Shown here: one piece after another, positions 15,821 through 24,825 of the stretch
How the letters are laid out: each line of letters begins with the position of its first letter
Position numbering within the stretch: position 1 is the first letter of the stretch
From: an uncultured Clostridia bacterium
Lineage (GTDB): Bacteria; Bacillota; Clostridia; Oscillospirales; Ruminococcaceae
Assembly: GCA_944382905.1 (NCBI GenBank)
Contig: CALWNU010000022.1
Span: 1 to 64,000, forward strand
Direction of reading: 5' to 3'
Length of the DNA: 64,000 bases
Notes under the pieces: generated by a model
Databases searched by the model: none
What the model saw: only the letters and a program-made list of their open reading frames with translations
Told to the model about the DNA's origin: nothing
Program-made: the position numbers and the translations under genes

Positions 15821-16247
15821 AGGCCAGATGCTCCTCGTCCAGGTCCGCCAGTTCGCCGACGAACGGCGTGGGATCGATTCCCTGACGGGTGTAATAATCC
15901 GCCAGCGCCGCTTTGATCGCCTGCTCCGCCAGTACGGAACAATGGATTTTGACAGGCGGCAATCCCTCCAGCGCTTCCACCACGGCGCTGTTGGTCAGCT
16001 TGAGCGCTTCGTCCACCGTCCGGCCTTTGACCATTTCCGTTGCCATGGAGCTGGTGGCGATGGCGGCGCCGCAGCCGAAGGTTTTGAATTTCACGTCTTC
16101 AATGACGCCGTTTTCAATTTTCAGATAGATTTTCATAATATCGCCGCACTTGGCGTTCCCCACTTCGCCCACGCCGTTGGCGTCGGCGATTTCCCCCACA
16201 TTGCGGGGATTGGTGAAATGATCCATCACTTTTTCCGAATATAACAT
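15810..16247 (-). CDS. nifU: NifU/IscU-type Fe-S scaffold protein
   Basis: A 145-residue scaffold of the IscU/NifU N-terminal family. The three cluster-ligating cysteines are visible in VGNAKCGDIMKIY, KTFGCGAAIATSS and PPVKIHCSVLAE, and the conserved Asp in CGD. It would assemble Fe-S clusters on sulfur delivered by the desulfurase encoded 12 bases upstream. The ATG ending at 16247 follows AAGGAGGG. Length is slightly above the IscU norm because of a short C-terminal tail (FVGELADLDEEHLACAR) containing an extra cysteine. Confidence 0.95.
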   Translation of the reverse strand: MLYSEKVMDHFTNPRNVGEIADANGVGEVGNAKCGDIMKIYLKIENGVIEDVKFKTFGCGAAIATSSMATEMVKGRTVDEALKLTNSAVVEALEGLPPVKIHCSVLAEQAIKAALADYYTRQGIDPTPFVGELADLDEEHLACAR

Positions 16248-16259
16248 GGATAACCCTCC

Positions 16260-17453
16260 TTATGCTTTGGACATCCGTTCCCACAGGGGGGACATGGCGC
16301 GCAGCCGTTCAATCACGCCGGGCAGCACGTCCAGGATGTAGTCGATCTCTTCCATGGTGTTTTCATCGCTGAAGGTCAGCCGCAGCGAGCCGTGCGCCAC
16401 TTCATGCGGCAGGCCGATGCCCAGCAGTACATGGCTCGGGTCCAGCGAGCCCGACGTGCAGGCGGAACCGGACGAAGCGCAGATGCCCAGCGCATCCAGC
16501 ATTAACAAAAGCGATTCGCCTTCTACCCCTTCGAACGAAAAATTCACGTTACCGGGCAGGCGCCGGACGGCGTCGCCGTTGAGGTGGACCCGGGGGATCT
16601 GCCCGATGGCGGCGATCAGCCGGTCCCGCATGGCAGACAGCCGCGCCGCCCGCCCGGCGATGTCGGCGCAGGCAGCTTCTACCGCTGCCCCCAGCCCCAC
16701 AATCGCCGCAATATTCTCGGTCCCGGCCCGATGGCCCCGCTCCTGGGCGCCGCCGTCGATGAGGTTGGGCAGCTTGATGCCTTTGCGGCAGTACAGCACG
16801 CCGATCCCTTTCTGGGCGTGGAGCTTGTGGCCGGACAGGGAAAGCAGGTCGATATTCTGTTCGGCGACCTGAATCGGCAGATTGCCCACCGCCTGCACCG
16901 CGTCGGTATGGAACAGGACGCCGTGCTGTTTGCAGATGGCGCCGATTTCCGGGATGGGCTGGATGGTGCCGATTTCATTGTTGGCATACATCACGCTAAC
17001 CAGCGCCGTGTCCGGCCGGATCGCCTGTTCGACCTGGGCGGGATCAATCAGCCCTTTGTCGCTGACCGGCAGGTAGGTGACGTCAAATCCTTCTTTTTCC
17101 AGCGCCGCACAGGTGTGGAGAACCGCGTGGTGCTCAAATACGGTGGTAATAATATGTTTTTTCCCTTGCTGCGCCATCAGATGGGCAACCCCTTTGATCG
17201 CCCAGTTGTCCGCCTCTGAGCCGCCGGAGGTAAAATAGACCTCCACCGGGAAATCCGGGCGGGATTCCGGCACGCCCAAGGCCCGTTCGATTTTATGCCG
17301 TGCTTCTTCCATGGCGATTCTGGCTTCCCGCCCTTTGCGGTAAATGCTGGACGCGTTGCCGTATCCGTCGGTGAGCCAGGGCATCATGGCGTCCAGAACC
17401 TGGGGGGAAATCCGGGTGGTCGCCGCATTGTCTGCGTAAACAAATCGTTTCAT
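16260..17453 (-). CDS. nifS: Cysteine desulfurase (NifS/IscS type)
   Basis: A 397-residue PLP enzyme that turns cysteine into alanine and a protein-bound persulfide. The PLP lysine is in [15 protein letters not shown], His in [10 protein letters not shown], and the persulfide cysteine in the group-I loop [16 protein letters not shown]. It heads the minus-strand operon nifS-nifU-mnmA; AAAGGA precedes the ATG at 17453. Unlike many clostridia, no Rrf2/IscR gene lies in front of it here. Confidence 0.96.
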   Translation of the reverse strand: MKRFVYADNAATTRISPQVLDAMMPWLTDGYGNASSIYRKGREARIAMEEARHKIERALGVPESRPDFPVEVYFTSGGSEADNWAIKGVAHLMAQQGKKHIITTVFEHHAVLHTCAALEKEGFDVTYLPVSDKGLIDPAQVEQAIRPDTALVSVMYANNEIGTIQPIPEIGAICKQHGVLFHTDAVQAVGNLPIQVAEQNIDLLSLSGHKLHAQKGIGVLYCRKGIKLPNLIDGGAQERGHRAGTENIAAIVGLGAAVEAACADIAGRAARLSAMRDRLIAAIGQIPRVHLNGDAVRRLPGNVNFSFEGVEGESLLLMLDALGICASSGSACTSGSLDPSHVLLGIGLPHEVAHGSLRLTFSDENTMEEIDYILDVLPGVIERLRAMSPLWERMSKA

Positions 17454-17512
17454 TGTCGATCATCCTTTATTTTATGGTAATCAGACCGGACCCGCCATTG
17501 GGATCCGGTTTT

Positions 17513-17541
17513 ATAATATAGTAAACTACTAGGAAATGCAA
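17513..17541 (-). promoter_or_regulatory. Promoter of nifS-nifU-mnmA with a dyad in the spacer
   Basis: On the minus strand: TTGCAT (complement of 17536-17541), 17-base spacer, TATTAT (complement of 17513-17518). The spacer contains TAGTA-GTT-TACTA, a small inverted repeat well placed for a repressor. The expected transcription start is about 55 bases before the ATG. Confidence 0.7.
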
Positions 17542-17577
17542 CAGGAATTTCCTGCTGGGACGAAATCCCTCTTCGAG

Positions 17578-18015
17578 TCAAAAATGAGAGGTGTAATATT
17601 GCACCGCCAGCCGGTCGCACCGCTCGTTTTCCGGATGCCCGGCGTGCCCGCGTACCCAATGAAACGAAACGTCGTGGATGTCGCACAAATCCAGCAGCGC
17701 TTGCCATAAATCCGCGTTGAGCGCCGGGGTTTTGTCGCTTTTGCGCCAGCCGTTGGCCCGCCATTTTTTGGCCCACCCTTTTTGGATGCCGTTCACCACA
17801 TATTGTGAATCGGTGGTCAGCTGGACCCGGCAAGGCTGGTTGAGCGCCGACAAGGCGGCGATGGCCGCGGATAATTCCATCCGGTTGTTGGTCGTGTTTT
17901 CCTCGCCGCCGCAAAGCTCTTTTTCCACGCCCGCAAACCGCAGGATCGCCCCCCAGCCGCCGGGGCCTGGATTGCCCGAACATGCGCCGTCGGTAAAGAT
18001 TTCTACCTGTTTCAT
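17578..18015 (-). CDS. rnhA: Ribonuclease HI
   Basis: A 145-residue RNase H type 1, which cuts the RNA strand of RNA-DNA hybrids. It starts [20 protein letters not shown]; the four catalytic acids are in [24 protein letters not shown] and ERCDRLA. The basic protrusion [16 protein letters not shown] is present, as in the E. coli enzyme. A 61-residue upstream in-frame extension is rejected because it crosses the promoter at 18083-18111. The ribosome binding site is modest (AAGGA). Confidence 0.95.
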   Translation of the reverse strand: MKQVEIFTDGACSGNPGPGGWGAILRFAGVEKELCGGEENTTNNRMELSAAIAALSALNQPCRVQLTTDSQYVVNGIQKGWAKKWRANGWRKSDKTPALNADLWQALLDLCDIHDVSFHWVRGHAGHPENERCDRLAVQYYTSHF

Positions 18016-18082
18016 CGTTTTTTCATCCTTTTTCGTGCGGGAATACCGCATTTCCGGCCCTGTAGGCAGGTCCGGCAGCCTG

Positions 18083-18111
18083 ATTATACTATGAATCCGC
18101 GGCGGGTACAA
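18083..18111 (-). promoter_or_regulatory. Promoter of rnhA
   Basis: On the minus strand: TTGTAC (complement of 18106-18111), 17-base spacer, TATAAT (complement of 18083-18088), 68 bases before the ATG. Confidence 0.75.
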
Positions 18112-18206
18112 GAAAAAAATGCCGTTTCTCAGCTTAAATCCCGGCCTGCCGCGGCATACTAACTCCAGGGCGGCACGGGCCGGGCGCGGCCGCGGCACAG
18201 AAATGC

Positions 18207-18235
18207 TTGACAGTTGGGCAGACAGCGGTTACACT
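18207..18235 (+). promoter_or_regulatory. Promoter of the RNase J transcript
   Basis: TTGACA (18207-18212), 17-base spacer, TACACT (18230-18235), an almost consensus sigma-A promoter lying about 440 bases before the RNase J start codon. Confidence 0.8.
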
Positions 18236-18242
18236 AAACATA

Positions 18243-18672
18243 AGATTGTGTTCGTGTTTCCTTTGAAAAGTCTCTTCTCGAGGGAGGAGCAGGCCGCTCA
18301 CGATAATGTAGTTTATGGGCGGTTTTGTTTTTCGGCAGAATAAAACGGCTCCGCGTCCAGTTGATGCAGGCGGGGCGGCGGTTTGGCGGGCAGGACGGAA
18401 ATGGCCCGGCCAGACGCAACAAGAAAAACGGCCGGGTGGCGGATTTTGTCCCCCGCGGGGGTGCGACGGAGCAAGCCGGCAACGCAAACGTGGAGAGAAC
18501 GGTTCGGAAAACCGGATCTGGCCTGTCCTGCCGGGACAGGGCGGATTATTTTGCGTATTTTTCACAAGAAAGGCCAGATCACAACAATCGAATCCTGAAG
18601 CAGGAAAAGAAACCCGCGGGACTCGGAGCGCGGGCAATCCGAACAAGAGAGAAAGAATGCGGAGGTATTTGT
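18243..18672 (+). other. Long structured 5' leader of the RNase J gene
   Basis: About 430 nt between the promoter and the GTG start, with no convincing gene of its own. It holds a perfect 10-bp inverted repeat (18515-18524 with 18571-18580) enclosing a CCTGTCC/GGACAGG hairpin (18522-18528, 18534-18540), a self-complementary 12-mer at 18450-18461, and CCCGCG/CGCGGG (18613-18618, 18629-18634) close to the ribosome binding site. The arrangement suggests post-transcriptional control, possibly by RNase J itself, as long leaders do for RNase E; that is inference. Confidence 0.55.
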
Positions 18673-20730
18673 GTGGGAGTTCAGTTAGAAGAAAAAATCA
18701 AAAAAGAGAATGAAAAACTGGAAAAAAGCGAAAGCCTTTTGGAAAAAACAGTAAGAAAAGCCATGGGCATTGGGAAAAAAAGGAAAACCGCAGGGAAAAA
18801 AGCCGAGGGAACCCCTTCCGGCCAGCGGGAACCAGCCCAGAACCGGGGAAAATCCGCCTCGAAAAACGAGGCGAAAGCCCCGTCCCGGAAAACCAAGACC
18901 GCGGCGGATGCGACGAAAACTGCCGGGAAAGGGAATGCGGCCAAAGCGCAAAAGCAGGCTGCGACGAAAAAGAACGCGCAGCAGGAAAAAGAGGGCGGAA
19001 AGGGAAAAGCGGCCAATACGGCAGGCAGCCCACGTGGTAGGAAAACCGCCCCGAAAAAGGGCGTCAAGCAGCCGGTTCGCATCATTTCGCTGGGCGGACT
19101 TGGCGAGATCGGGAAAAACGTTACGGTATATGAGTGCGGAAACGACATGTTCGTGGTGGACTGCGGACTGGCGTTCCCGGAGGAGGATATGCCGGGGGTG
19201 GATTCGGTCATCCCGGATTTCACCTATCTGATTAAAAATAAGGACCGGCTGCGCGGCGTGGTCATCACCCATGGGCACGAAGACCACATCGGGTCGCTGC
19301 CCTACCTGCTTCGGGAAGTCAATGTGCCGCTGTACGGTACCCGCCTGACGTTGGGGCTGGTCGAGGGCAAGCTCAAAGAACACGGGCTGCTGTCCCGGGC
19401 AAAACTGAATATCATCGCGCCGGGGGATACGGTGAAAATGGGATGTATGACGGTGGAGGCGATCCGAGTCAACCACTCCATCCCGGATGCGGTGGCCTTT
19501 GCCATCCATACCCCGGCGGGGGTCATTGTCCATACCGGGGATTTTAAAATTGACTACAACCCCATCGAGGGGGAGGTCATCGACCTGGGCCGTTTCGGGG
19601 AATTGGGCAAACAGGGCGTTTTGGCGCTGCTGCAGGATTCTACCAATGCGGAAAAGCCGGGCAGCACCCCCAGCGAAAGCAAGGTAGGCGAGTCGTTCAG
19701 CACGCTGTTCGCCCGCGGGGAAAACAAACGGATCATCGTCGCCAGCTTTTCCTCCAATATCCACCGGATCCAGCAGATTGTGGATTTGTGCCACAAGCTG
19801 GGGCGCAAGGTGGCGGTTTCCGGGCGCAGCATGATCAATGTGGTGAGCAAAGCCATTGAATTGGGCTATCTGCATGTGCCGAAAGGGCTGTTAATTGATA
19901 TTGACGACATCAAACGGTACCCGGCCTCTAAAATGACCATTATTACCACCGGCAGCCAGGGCGAGCCCATGTCCGCTCTGACCCGGATGGCCGGCGGCGA
20001 CCACCGGCAGGTGCAGGTGACGGAAAACGATTTGATCATCATTTCCGCTACGCCGATCCCCGGCAATGAAAAGCTGGTGGGCCGAGTGGTCAACGAGCTT
20101 TTGAAGCTGGGCGCCGATGTGGTTTATGAAAAAATGTATGAGGTCCATGTGTCTGGGCACGCCTGCCAGGACGAGCTGAAATTGATGATGAATCTGGTCC
20201 GGCCCAAGTTCTTTATCCCGGTGCATGGCGAGTATAAGCATCTGCGCAAGCATGCGGATCTGGCCATCGCCATGGGGATCCCGGAAAAGAACGTGTATAT
20301 CAGCGACATCGGCCGGGTGATGGAGCTGGACGGCGAGACGCTGAAGGTGACCGGGACCGTCCCGGCGGGCCAGGTTTTGGTAGACGGGCTGGGTGTCGGC
20401 GACGTGGGCAGCATTGTCCTGCGGGACCGCAAGCACCTGGCGGAGGACGGGCTGATCATTCTGGTGGCCGCCATCGACGGGAACACCGGCGCGCTGTTGG
20501 CCGGGCCGGATATTGTTTCCCGCGGATTTGTTTATGTGCGGGAAGCGGAAGATTTGATGAACGATACCCGCCGGATTGCCAAAAAGGTGATTGACGATTG
20601 CCGGGAAGGAAATATCCGGGAATGGGGGACCATCAAAAATCGCCTGCGGGATGACGTGGGGAGCTTTTTGTTCCAAAAAACCCGACGTTCTCCCATGATT
20701 TTGCCGATTATCCAGGAAATTCGTCAGTAA
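18673..20730 (+). CDS. rnj: Ribonuclease J with a basic N-terminal extension
   Basis: A 685-residue RNase J, against ~555 for the classical enzyme. It is the main 5'-3' exo/endonuclease of mRNA decay in Gram-positives. GTG 18673 is chosen because GGAGGT lies six bases upstream; the frame stays open to 18325 but without start signals. Residues 1-134 are a Lys/Ala-rich, probably disordered extension. The metallo-beta-lactamase/beta-CASP core starts at about 135 (VRIISLGGLGEIGKN); metal ligands are in THGHEDHIGS (His200, His202, Asp204, His205), HTGDFKID and the beta-CASP motifs QDSTNAEKPG and TGSQGEPMSAL, with the C-terminal SGHACQDELKLM and PVHGEYKHL. It is transcribed alone. Confidence 0.95.
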   Translation: MGVQLEEKIKKENEKLEKSESLLEKTVRKAMGIGKKRKTAGKKAEGTPSGQREPAQNRGKSASKNEAKAPSRKTKTAADATKTAGKGNAAKAQKQAATKKNAQQEKEGGKGKAANTAGSPRGRKTAPKKGVKQPVRIISLGGLGEIGKNVTVYECGNDMFVVDCGLAFPEEDMPGVDSVIPDFTYLIKNKDRLRGVVITHGHEDHIGSLPYLLREVNVPLYGTRLTLGLVEGKLKEHGLLSRAKLNIIAPGDTVKMGCMTVEAIRVNHSIPDAVAFAIHTPAGVIVHTGDFKIDYNPIEGEVIDLGRFGELGKQGVLALLQDSTNAEKPGSTPSESKVGESFSTLFARGENKRIIVASFSSNIHRIQQIVDLCHKLGRKVAVSGRSMINVVSKAIELGYLHVPKGLLIDIDDIKRYPASKMTIITTGSQGEPMSALTRMAGGDHRQVQVTENDLIIISATPIPGNEKLVGRVVNELLKLGADVVYEKMYEVHVSGHACQDELKLMMNLVRPKFFIPVHGEYKHLRKHADLAIAMGIPEKNVYISDIGRVMELDGETLKVTGTVPAGQVLVDGLGVGDVGSIVLRDRKHLAEDGLIILVAAIDGNTGALLAGPDIVSRGFVYVREAEDLMNDTRRIAKKVIDDCREGNIREWGTIKNRLRDDVGSFLFQKTRRSPMILPIIQEIRQ

Positions 20731-20737
20731 AAAATGG

Positions 20738-20772
20738 GCCGCCCGCCTTGGCTGGGCGGCTTTGCTTTTTTG
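20738..20772 (+). terminator. Terminator of the RNase J gene
   Basis: GCCGCCC (20738-20744) pairs with GGGCGGC (20754-20760), followed by TTTGCTTTTTT. Confidence 0.8.
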
Positions 20773-20806
20773 GGTGAAAGTTCTGGGAGAAATCTTTTGC
20801 CAGCGG

Positions 20807-20835
20807 TTGGATTTCTCCCGCAGGTATGCTATAAT
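20807..20835 (+). promoter_or_regulatory. Promoter of the gdpP-rplI-dnaB-tilS-hpt-ftsH operon
   Basis: TTGGAT (20807-20812), 17-base spacer, TATAAT (20830-20835) with TGC before it (extended -10). It is the only strong promoter seen before the six-gene run. Confidence 0.75.
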
Positions 20836-20930
20836 GACGGAAAAGCAGGCTGCCGCCGGGCTGCAATGCCCGGAATGCAGAAAAACGGCCGGCGCCGCTT
20901 GGAATGCAACAGGGAAGGGGCAGGTGGAAC

Positions 20931-22919
20931 ATGGAGAACAAATATTGGTGGCTCAGGCCGGTGCTGGCGGCGCCATTGGCTCTTGGCGCGCTGCTGACGC
21001 TTTTATCTGCTTTTGTCAATATCTACCTGTTTTATTTGGAAGCGCTGCTTTTGATCTGCGTGACCATGTATGTTCTGTTTAAACTGCGGGGGTTCCAGCA
21101 GGACATGTATACGTTTTTGTCTTATTTGAGCGATAACCTGACGCTGACCCGCCAGGAAAGCATGGAAAACATCCCGTTCCCCATGCTGGTGGCGGATCAG
21201 AACGGGGAGATCGTCTGGTACAACCGCATGTGCAAAGACGACGTGTTTTTGGGGGAGGACCTGTTTGGCCTTCCGGTTTCCGATGTGGTTGCCGGGGCGG
21301 ACCCTTCGGAACCGGGCAAAAGCCAGGGGAAGGGAATCCGCTATAAGGATAAGTTTTATACGGTCCATGTGGCTTCGGTGGCGTCCAGCGAGGGGCAGCC
21401 GGTGACGGTGTATTTTCTGGTGGACGATACGACGCTCAAAAAGTATATGTTCGAATACAAGGAGTCCCGGCCGTCGGTGTGCATTGTGGTCATCGACAAC
21501 TACCAGGAAATCATGCAGGACGCCAAGGAAAGCGAAAAAGCCCAGGCCATCGGCCAGCTGGAGACCATCATTGAAAATTACATGTCGGAGGGCAACTGCC
21601 TGTTGCGGCGGCTGGACCAGGACCGCTTTTTGGCGGTGGTGGAAGAGCGGCAGTTGCGCAAAATGATCGAGCGCCGCTTTGACATCTTAGACCAGATCCG
21701 GCAGGTGTCGCTGAGCGACAATGTGCCATCGACCTTATCCATCGGCATTGGGCAGGGCGCTTCCAGCCTGCAGGAAAGCGACAAAATGGCCCGGCAGGCG
21801 CTGGAGATGGCGTTGGGCCGCGGCGGCGATCAGGTGGCGGTCAAATCCGGCAGCAGCTTTGCTTTTTACGGCGGCACCTCCAAAGGGGTGGAGAAACGCA
21901 CCAAGGTCAAGACTAGAATCATGGCTTCCGCTTTGGCGGAACTGATTGCGACGGCGGAGAATGTGCTGATTATGGGCCACCAGTTCGCGGATTTGGATTG
22001 CCTGGGTTCTGCCGTGGGGATGTACCGGGCGGTCCGGCAGATGGGCAAACCGGCGTCCATCGTGCTCAACCGGCAGCGGAATCTGGCGTTCCCCTTGTAC
22101 AACCGGTTGGCGCAGAACGGGTATGCGGACGCATTTGTCGAGCCGGATTTCGCTTTGGACCTGATTGGGAAAAAGACCCTGCTGATTGTGGTGGACACCC
22201 ACCTGCCCCATATCTTGGAATCCAAGCAGGTGTACCAGGCCTGTAAGACGGTGGTGGTGATCGACCATCACCGGAAAATGGTGGGGCATATCGACAACGC
22301 GGTGATTTTTTACCATGAGCCGTACGCTTCTTCCGCCTCCGAGATGGTGACCGAACTGGCCCAGTATTTCGGGGATCATGTGAAGATTGGAAAGATGGAA
22401 GCGGAAGCGCTTTTGTCCGGGATTATGCTGGATACGAAGAATTTCGTCATGAAAACCGGGGTCCGGACCTTTGAGGCAGCGGCGTATCTGCGCAAGCAGG
22501 GGGCGGATACCGTGGAGGTCCGCAAGCTGTTTTCCAACTCCATGAGCGATTACCAGAAAAAGACCCGGCTGGTGGCGTCGGCGGAAATTTACCGCGGATG
22601 CGCCATCGCCAGCGGGGAATACAGCGAGGATATCAAACTGATCGCGCCCCAGGCGGCGGATGAGCTGCTGGGGATTAACGATGTGGTGGCGTCCTTTGTC
22701 CTGTATGAGTATGACGGCGGGGTTTCCTTCTCTGCCAGAAGTATGGGGCTGATGAACGTCCAGGTGGTCATGGAGACCCTAGGCGGCGGCGGGCATATGA
22801 CCATGGCCGGGGCGCAGTTGAGCGATATCAATATGGAAAGCGCCCGCCAGAAATTGCTGCAGGCCATCGACCAGTATTTTGAGCAGCAGCCGAAAGACAA
22901 GGAAAGACAGCGTTCGTAG
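20931..22919 (+). CDS. gdpP: Cyclic-di-AMP phosphodiesterase (GdpP/YybT type)
   Basis: A 662-residue membrane enzyme that hydrolyses the second messenger c-di-AMP. Two N-terminal membrane helices (about 8-50) are followed by a PAS-like domain (about 75-165), a degenerate GGDEF domain (about 180-310; the GGDEF motif itself is lost) and a DHH/DHHA1 domain (about 335-655) with [18 protein letters not shown] (Asp445-His447), MLDTKNF and [12 protein letters not shown]. Start chosen at ATG 20931; an ATG at 20904 adds nine residues. It heads the same operon as rplI and dnaB, as in Bacillus and other Firmicutes. Confidence 0.95.
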   Translation: MENKYWWLRPVLAAPLALGALLTLLSAFVNIYLFYLEALLLICVTMYVLFKLRGFQQDMYTFLSYLSDNLTLTRQESMENIPFPMLVADQNGEIVWYNRMCKDDVFLGEDLFGLPVSDVVAGADPSEPGKSQGKGIRYKDKFYTVHVASVASSEGQPVTVYFLVDDTTLKKYMFEYKESRPSVCIVVIDNYQEIMQDAKESEKAQAIGQLETIIENYMSEGNCLLRRLDQDRFLAVVEERQLRKMIERRFDILDQIRQVSLSDNVPSTLSIGIGQGASSLQESDKMARQALEMALGRGGDQVAVKSGSSFAFYGGTSKGVEKRTKVKTRIMASALAELIATAENVLIMGHQFADLDCLGSAVGMYRAVRQMGKPASIVLNRQRNLAFPLYNRLAQNGYADAFVEPDFALDLIGKKTLLIVVDTHLPHILESKQVYQACKTVVVIDHHRKMVGHIDNAVIFYHEPYASSASEMVTELAQYFGDHVKIGKMEAEALLSGIMLDTKNFVMKTGVRTFEAAAYLRKQGADTVEVRKLFSNSMSDYQKKTRLVASAEIYRGCAIASGEYSEDIKLIAPQAADELLGINDVVASFVLYEYDGGVSFSARSMGLMNVQVVMETLGGGGHMTMAGAQLSDINMESARQKLLQAIDQYFEQQPKDKERQRS

Positions 22920-22950
22920 CAGTCAGATTGGAAACAGGAGGAGAAGCAGG

Positions 22951-23397
22951 ATGAAAGTAATTTTGCAAGCAGACGTCAAAGGATCCGGGAAAAAGGGACA
23001 GCTGGTCAATGTATCCGACGGGTACGCCAGAAATTTCCTGCTGCCCAAAGGGCTGGCGATCGAAGCAACCGCCCAGGCGATGAATGATTTGAAAAACCGG
23101 GCGGCGGCGGCCCAGCACAAAGCGGATGTCGAAAAAGAGGCCGCGGTCCAGCTGGGCAAACAGATCGAGGGCAAAACCATCAAACGCACCGCAAAGGCGG
23201 GAACCGGCGGGCGCCTGTTCGGCGCGGTGACCACCAAGGAAATTGCCGAGGATCTGCAAAAGCAGTTTGGCGCTGCCATTGATAAAAAGAAAATTACGCT
23301 GGAGAGCGAAATCAAAGCGTATGGGACCTACAAAGCGGAAGTTCGCCTCCATCCCGACGTCAAAGCCAGCTTTTATGTGACGATTACGGAAGAATAA
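22951..23397 (+). CDS. rplI: Ribosomal protein L9
   Basis: A 148-residue large-subunit protein beginning [19 protein letters not shown], with the N-domain signature [16 protein letters not shown] and the long connecting helix (about 40-75) leading to the C-terminal rRNA-binding domain. ATG 22951 follows AGGAGGAG. It lies between gdpP and the replicative helicase, the common Firmicutes order. Confidence 0.97.
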   Translation: MKVILQADVKGSGKKGQLVNVSDGYARNFLLPKGLAIEATAQAMNDLKNRAAAAQHKADVEKEAAVQLGKQIEGKTIKRTAKAGTGGRLFGAVTTKEIAEDLQKQFGAAIDKKKITLESEIKAYGTYKAEVRLHPDVKASFYVTITEE

Positions 23398-23466
23398 ACC
23401 AAACAGCGGCCGCTTTTGATAGGCGGCCGCCGTTTTCCGGATTTCAGTGAAGAGGGGGAACAATAC

Positions 23467-24825
23467 ATGCCGCAGGCGCAGGAAATGACCTATTTGGAGC
23501 AGGGCGGGCCGCTGCCGTTTAGTCTGGAAGCGGAACAGTCGGTGCTGGGCGCCGTGCTGGTGGATTCCTCCTGCCTGACCACGGTGATGGAATACGTCAA
23601 GCCGGAGTGCTTTTATGACAAACGCCATCAGGGGATTTTCTCGGTGATGCTGCGTCTGTTCGGCGCAGGGCTGCCCATCGATTTTGTCACGGTGCTCGAC
23701 GGGGTGATTTCCGACGAGGTGTTTGCGGCGGAACAGGATGCGAAAATTTACCTGGCCCGCCTGGTGGAAGTGGTGCCCACCGTTTCCAATGTAGAGGCTT
23801 ATGCCAAGATCGTCCAGGAAAAGCATTATGTGCGCAGCCTGATTGGAACGGCGCAGCAGATTATCGAAAACGCCAAAGACCCGCAGAACGAGGCCAAAAA
23901 CCTGTTGGATGCGGCGGAACAGCGCATTTTTGAAATCCGGCAGGGACGGGAAAGCCGCGGCCTGCAGCGGATTGACGAGATCATCATTGATACTTATGAC
24001 CGTCTGCAAAAGCTTTCCAGCGCAGACCGGGAACGGTATCTGGGGATCCCCACCGGGTTTTCCATGCTGGATCAAATTACCACCGGGTTAAACAAAACGG
24101 ATCTGATTTTTATCGCGGCCCGGCCCGGCATGGGGAAAACCGCCTTTGCGTTGAATATTGCCACCTATGTGGCCAAACGGGGGAAAAAGGTCGCGATTTT
24201 CAATTTGGAAATGTCCAAGGAACAGCTGGTGGGGCGGATCCTTTCCAGCGAAGCCAGGATTCCGGGAAACGCCCTGCGGACGGGGAATCTGTCCGGAGAC
24301 GATTGGAACCGTCTGGCGGAAGCGGCGGGATACCTGTCCCAGGCACAGATTTATATCGACGACGCCACCGGCATTTCGCCGGGGGAAATGAAAGCCAGGC
24401 TGCGCAGGATGAAGGACCTGGATTTGGTCATCATCGACTATCTGCAGCTGATGACCAGCGGCCGGCGGATTGATAACCGGGTGCAGGAAGTTTCGGAAAT
24501 GACCCGCGCGCTGAAGGTCATGGCAAAAGAGCTGCAAGTTCCGGTCATCACGTTGTCCCAGCTCTCCCGCGGCCCGGAAAGCCGCAAGGACAACCACCGC
24601 CCTATGTTGTCTGACCTGCGTGAGTCCGGTTCCATCGAGCAGGACGCCGACGCGGTTTGGTTCTTGTACCGGGACGCATATTACAATAAGGAATCAGAAG
24701 AGCAAAATATTGCTGAATGTATTGTCGCCAAAAACCGACATGGAGAGACCGATACCGTCAAGCTGGCGTGGGACGGCGCGTATACCCGGTTTAGCAATTT
24801 GGAGATGTACCGCGATGAGGGATAA
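23467..24825 (+). CDS. dnaB: Replicative DNA helicase
   Basis: A 452-residue hexameric helicase of the DnaB family (called dnaC in Bacillus). The N-terminal primase-interacting domain has FSLEAEQSVLGAVLVD; the RecA-like domain has Walker A ARPGMGKTAFAL, NLEMSKEQLVGR, the Walker B IIDYLQLM, TLSQLSRGPE and the final ADAVWFLYRD. ATG 23467 follows a G-rich Shine-Dalgarno (GAGGGGGA). A GCGGCCGC-containing hairpin just upstream (23405-23432) may modulate read-through from rplI. The last 11 bases overlap tilS. Confidence 0.97.
   Translation: MPQAQEMTYLEQGGPLPFSLEAEQSVLGAVLVDSSCLTTVMEYVKPECFYDKRHQGIFSVMLRLFGAGLPIDFVTVLDGVISDEVFAAEQDAKIYLARLVEVVPTVSNVEAYAKIVQEKHYVRSLIGTAQQIIENAKDPQNEAKNLLDAAEQRIFEIRQGRESRGLQRIDEIIIDTYDRLQKLSSADRERYLGIPTGFSMLDQITTGLNKTDLIFIAARPGMGKTAFALNIATYVAKRGKKVAIFNLEMSKEQLVGRILSSEARIPGNALRTGNLSGDDWNRLAEAAGYLSQAQIYIDDATGISPGEMKARLRRMKDLDLVIIDYLQLMTSGRRIDNRVQEVSEMTRALKVMAKELQVPVITLSQLSRGPESRKDNHRPMLSDLRESGSIEQDADAVWFLYRDAYYNKESEEQNIAECIVAKNRHGETDTVKLAWDGAYTRFSNLEMYRDEG

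Noticed and set aside
18325-18672. Upstream in-frame extension of RNase J to 801 residues
   Set aside because: No start signal supports it, whereas GTG 18673 has a well-spaced GGAGGT; the interval is better read as an untranslated leader.
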